Origin: Hermodarchaeum sp048885185
GTDB lineage: Archaea; Asgardarchaeota; Hermodarchaeia; Hermodarchaeales; Hermodarchaeaceae
Reading direction: 5' to 3'
Assembly: GCA_048885185.1 (NCBI GenBank)
Contig: JBHLQC010000092.1
Span: forward strand, 1-6,398
DNA length: 6,398 nt
Positions 5,326 to 6,398 of the stretch are shown piece after piece. Below the pieces are notes generated by a model. The model had not been told where the DNA came from. It searched no databases and was given only the letters and a program-made list of their open reading frames with translations. The first letter of the stretch is position 1. Each line of letters begins with the position of its first letter. A program made the translations under genes and the position numbers.

Positions 5326-6398
5326 ATGGCGATGACCCAACTTCGATATCAGAACCGCTCTGGTCAGGACATAACAATGGACCTTTCCGAGTCCCAAAAA
5401 TCACTAGACCTCTCTGAGCTCGATATCATCACTATCGATTTATCCGCCCTTGAGCAGTGCCCTAAGCTTGAGGTCATAAATCTATACGCCAACCACCTAT
5501 CCCAAATCGACCTCACACCACTCCAACACTGCACCAGCCTGCAAGAGCTTCATATCAGTGAAAACGAATTAACACAACTCGATCTCTCCCCACTTCAGAA
5601 ATGTGTCAACCTTCAAATCTTGGGGCTACATCAAAACAAACTTGAAGCACTGAACCTTACTCCCTTGATGCATTGCACACAACTTCGACGCCTGGATTTG
5701 GCAAATAACGATTTAACATCAATAGACTTACGACCCTTATGGCACTGCACTCTATTACAAGAATTTGACTTTTCGGAAAACCAGATTAACAAAATTGACC
5801 TTACATCCTTGCATTATTGTACAGATCTCCAAGAAATCGATGTCTCAGGAAATGACCTCGATCAAATTGATCTCACACCTTTATGGAATTGTAAAAAGCT
5901 CCGAAGCTTGAACCTTCGCAGCAACCGTATCCAATCAATTGATTTACGTGCTTTGTATCATTGCCCAGAAATCACAGAACTGGATATCAGCAAAAACCGA
6001 ATAGACCATATCGATTTAGCCCCGTTATGGCATTGTCGAGAGCTAGTTGTCATCTGGCTGGCAGAAAATAATCTCACCAAACTCAACTTGGTTCCCTTGT
6101 GGCATGCAACCAACCTGAAAGCCTTGAATATCACTCAAAATAATTTATCGCGTCTAGACATCTCTCCCATTTTGAAAGGGCAAGAAGATTTCAAATTCTT
6201 CGTCGATAAGGACGTCCTTCTAGTGGCAGAGGAACGATTGAAACCGTTACTTTGGAAAAAGACTCCAGCATCCTTCCAGAAGCGCATTAAGTCCATCAGT
6301 TGGTATGGAACTGCCATCCCAATCGAAGTCGAAGAAGCTGAATTACCCACAGCACAGCCAATTAAGGAACCAGTAGTAGAAAGCCGACCAATAAGCTT
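5326..6398 (+). CDS. Leucine-rich repeat protein of Asgard-archaeal type (3' end beyond the window)
   Basis: At least 357 codons run open to the window edge. ATG 5326 follows an in-frame TGA (5311-5313). In-frame ATGs at 5332 and 5377 are alternatives, and no Shine-Dalgarno helps the choice. Residues 1-36 form a cap ending in SLDLSELDIIT, itself a degenerate repeat. Residues 37-276 are ten perfect-length 24-residue LRRs with the consensus (I/L)DLxPLxxCxxLxxLxLxxNxLxx, and an eleventh begins at 277. Nine of the ten carry Cys at position 9, often preceded by His (PLWHC, PLMHC). The array ends in a charged segment containing WKKTPASFQKRIKSISW, then an acidic, proline-containing stretch at the edge. 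The curved LRR solenoid normally binds another protein, and no catalytic motif is visible. No signal peptide or membrane helix is seen, so the protein is probably cytosolic. The resemblance to Asgard LRR proteins is from memory. The partner and the C-terminal domain are unknown. Confidence 0.88.
   Translation, partial: MAMTQLRYQNRSGQDITMDLSESQKSLDLSELDIITIDLSALEQCPKLEVINLYANHLSQIDLTPLQHCTSLQELHISENELTQLDLSPLQKCVNLQILGLHQNKLEALNLTPLMHCTQLRRLDLANNDLTSIDLRPLWHCTLLQEFDFSENQINKIDLTSLHYCTDLQEIDVSGNDLDQIDLTPLWNCKKLRSLNLRSNRIQSIDLRALYHCPEITELDISKNRIDHIDLAPLWHCRELVVIWLAENNLTKLNLVPLWHATNLKALNITQNNLSRLDISPILKGQEDFKFFVDKDVLLVAEERLKPLLWKKTPASFQKRIKSISWYGTAIPIEVEEAELPTAQPIKEPVVESRPIS
5434..6153 (+). repeat. 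Ten tandem 72-bp (24-residue) leucine-rich repeat units
   Basis: Ten units each exactly 72 bp long start at 5434, 5506, 5578 and so on to 6082, without any insertion or deletion, and a partial eleventh begins at 6154. Each encodes a 24-residue LRR. The DNA copies differ widely at third positions while the protein pattern is kept, so the array has been maintained by selection and is not a recent expansion. Confidence 0.9.

Noticed and set aside
5434..6153. Regular 72-bp repeats as a CRISPR or satellite array
   Set aside because: The period is exactly 24 codons in one open frame, with DNA divergence at silent sites. It is a protein LRR array.
6135..6350. 71-residue minus-strand open frame opposite the LRR gene
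   Set aside because: It is antisense to a clearly coding LRR frame and has no family features.

Overview
The window looks archaeal and most likely comes from an Asgard-type (Heimdall-/Thorarchaeota-like) genome. The main clue is the 24-residue leucine-rich repeat protein at the right end, built on an 'IDLxPLxHCxxL' pattern that I associate from memory with Asgard LRR proteins. Other hints are several large repeat-scaffold proteins, intron-free genes, short spacers, AT-rich TATA-like boxes rather than bacterial -35/-10 pairs, and a mixture of weak, absent and clear Shine-Dalgarno sites. No rRNA, tRNA or other phylogenetic marker is present, so this placement is an inference.

Layout: (1) 2-1225, plus strand: the 3' part of a large helical protein of unknown function, probably cut by the left edge. 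(2) 1347-2585, plus: a complete 12-segment MFS transporter. (3) 2590-3897, minus: a 435-residue alpha-helical repeat protein with a very lysine-rich N-terminus. It converges on the MFS gene with only 4 bp between the stop codons. (4) 3898-4127: a 230-bp spacer with two inverted repeats. (5) 4128-4346, minus: a 72-residue dicluster ferredoxin whose first cluster site lacks its second cysteine. (6) 4448-5248, minus: a short alpha/alpha-toroid protein related to the prenyltransferase/squalene-cyclase repeat fold. (7) 5326 to the right edge, plus: the LRR protein, truncated by the window and divergent from (6) across 77 bp.

The toroid gene and the ferredoxin gene share a strand, 101 bp apart, and may be co-transcribed, although the ferredoxin seems to have its own promoter-like sequence and ribosome binding site. 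Pairing a terpenoid-cyclase-like protein with a low-potential electron carrier hints at isoprenoid or redox chemistry, but nothing in the sequence proves it. The other genes show no common pathway. Three of the six proteins are repeat scaffolds (33-residue helical repeats, alpha/alpha toroid, LRR).

I found no mobile element, CRISPR array, tRNA or rRNA. I see no convincing new multi-gene system. The best leads are the ferredoxin with the altered cluster site, its toroid neighbour, the strict 33-residue repeat protein, and a pair of identically sized 17-bp palindromes flanking the ferredoxin gene.
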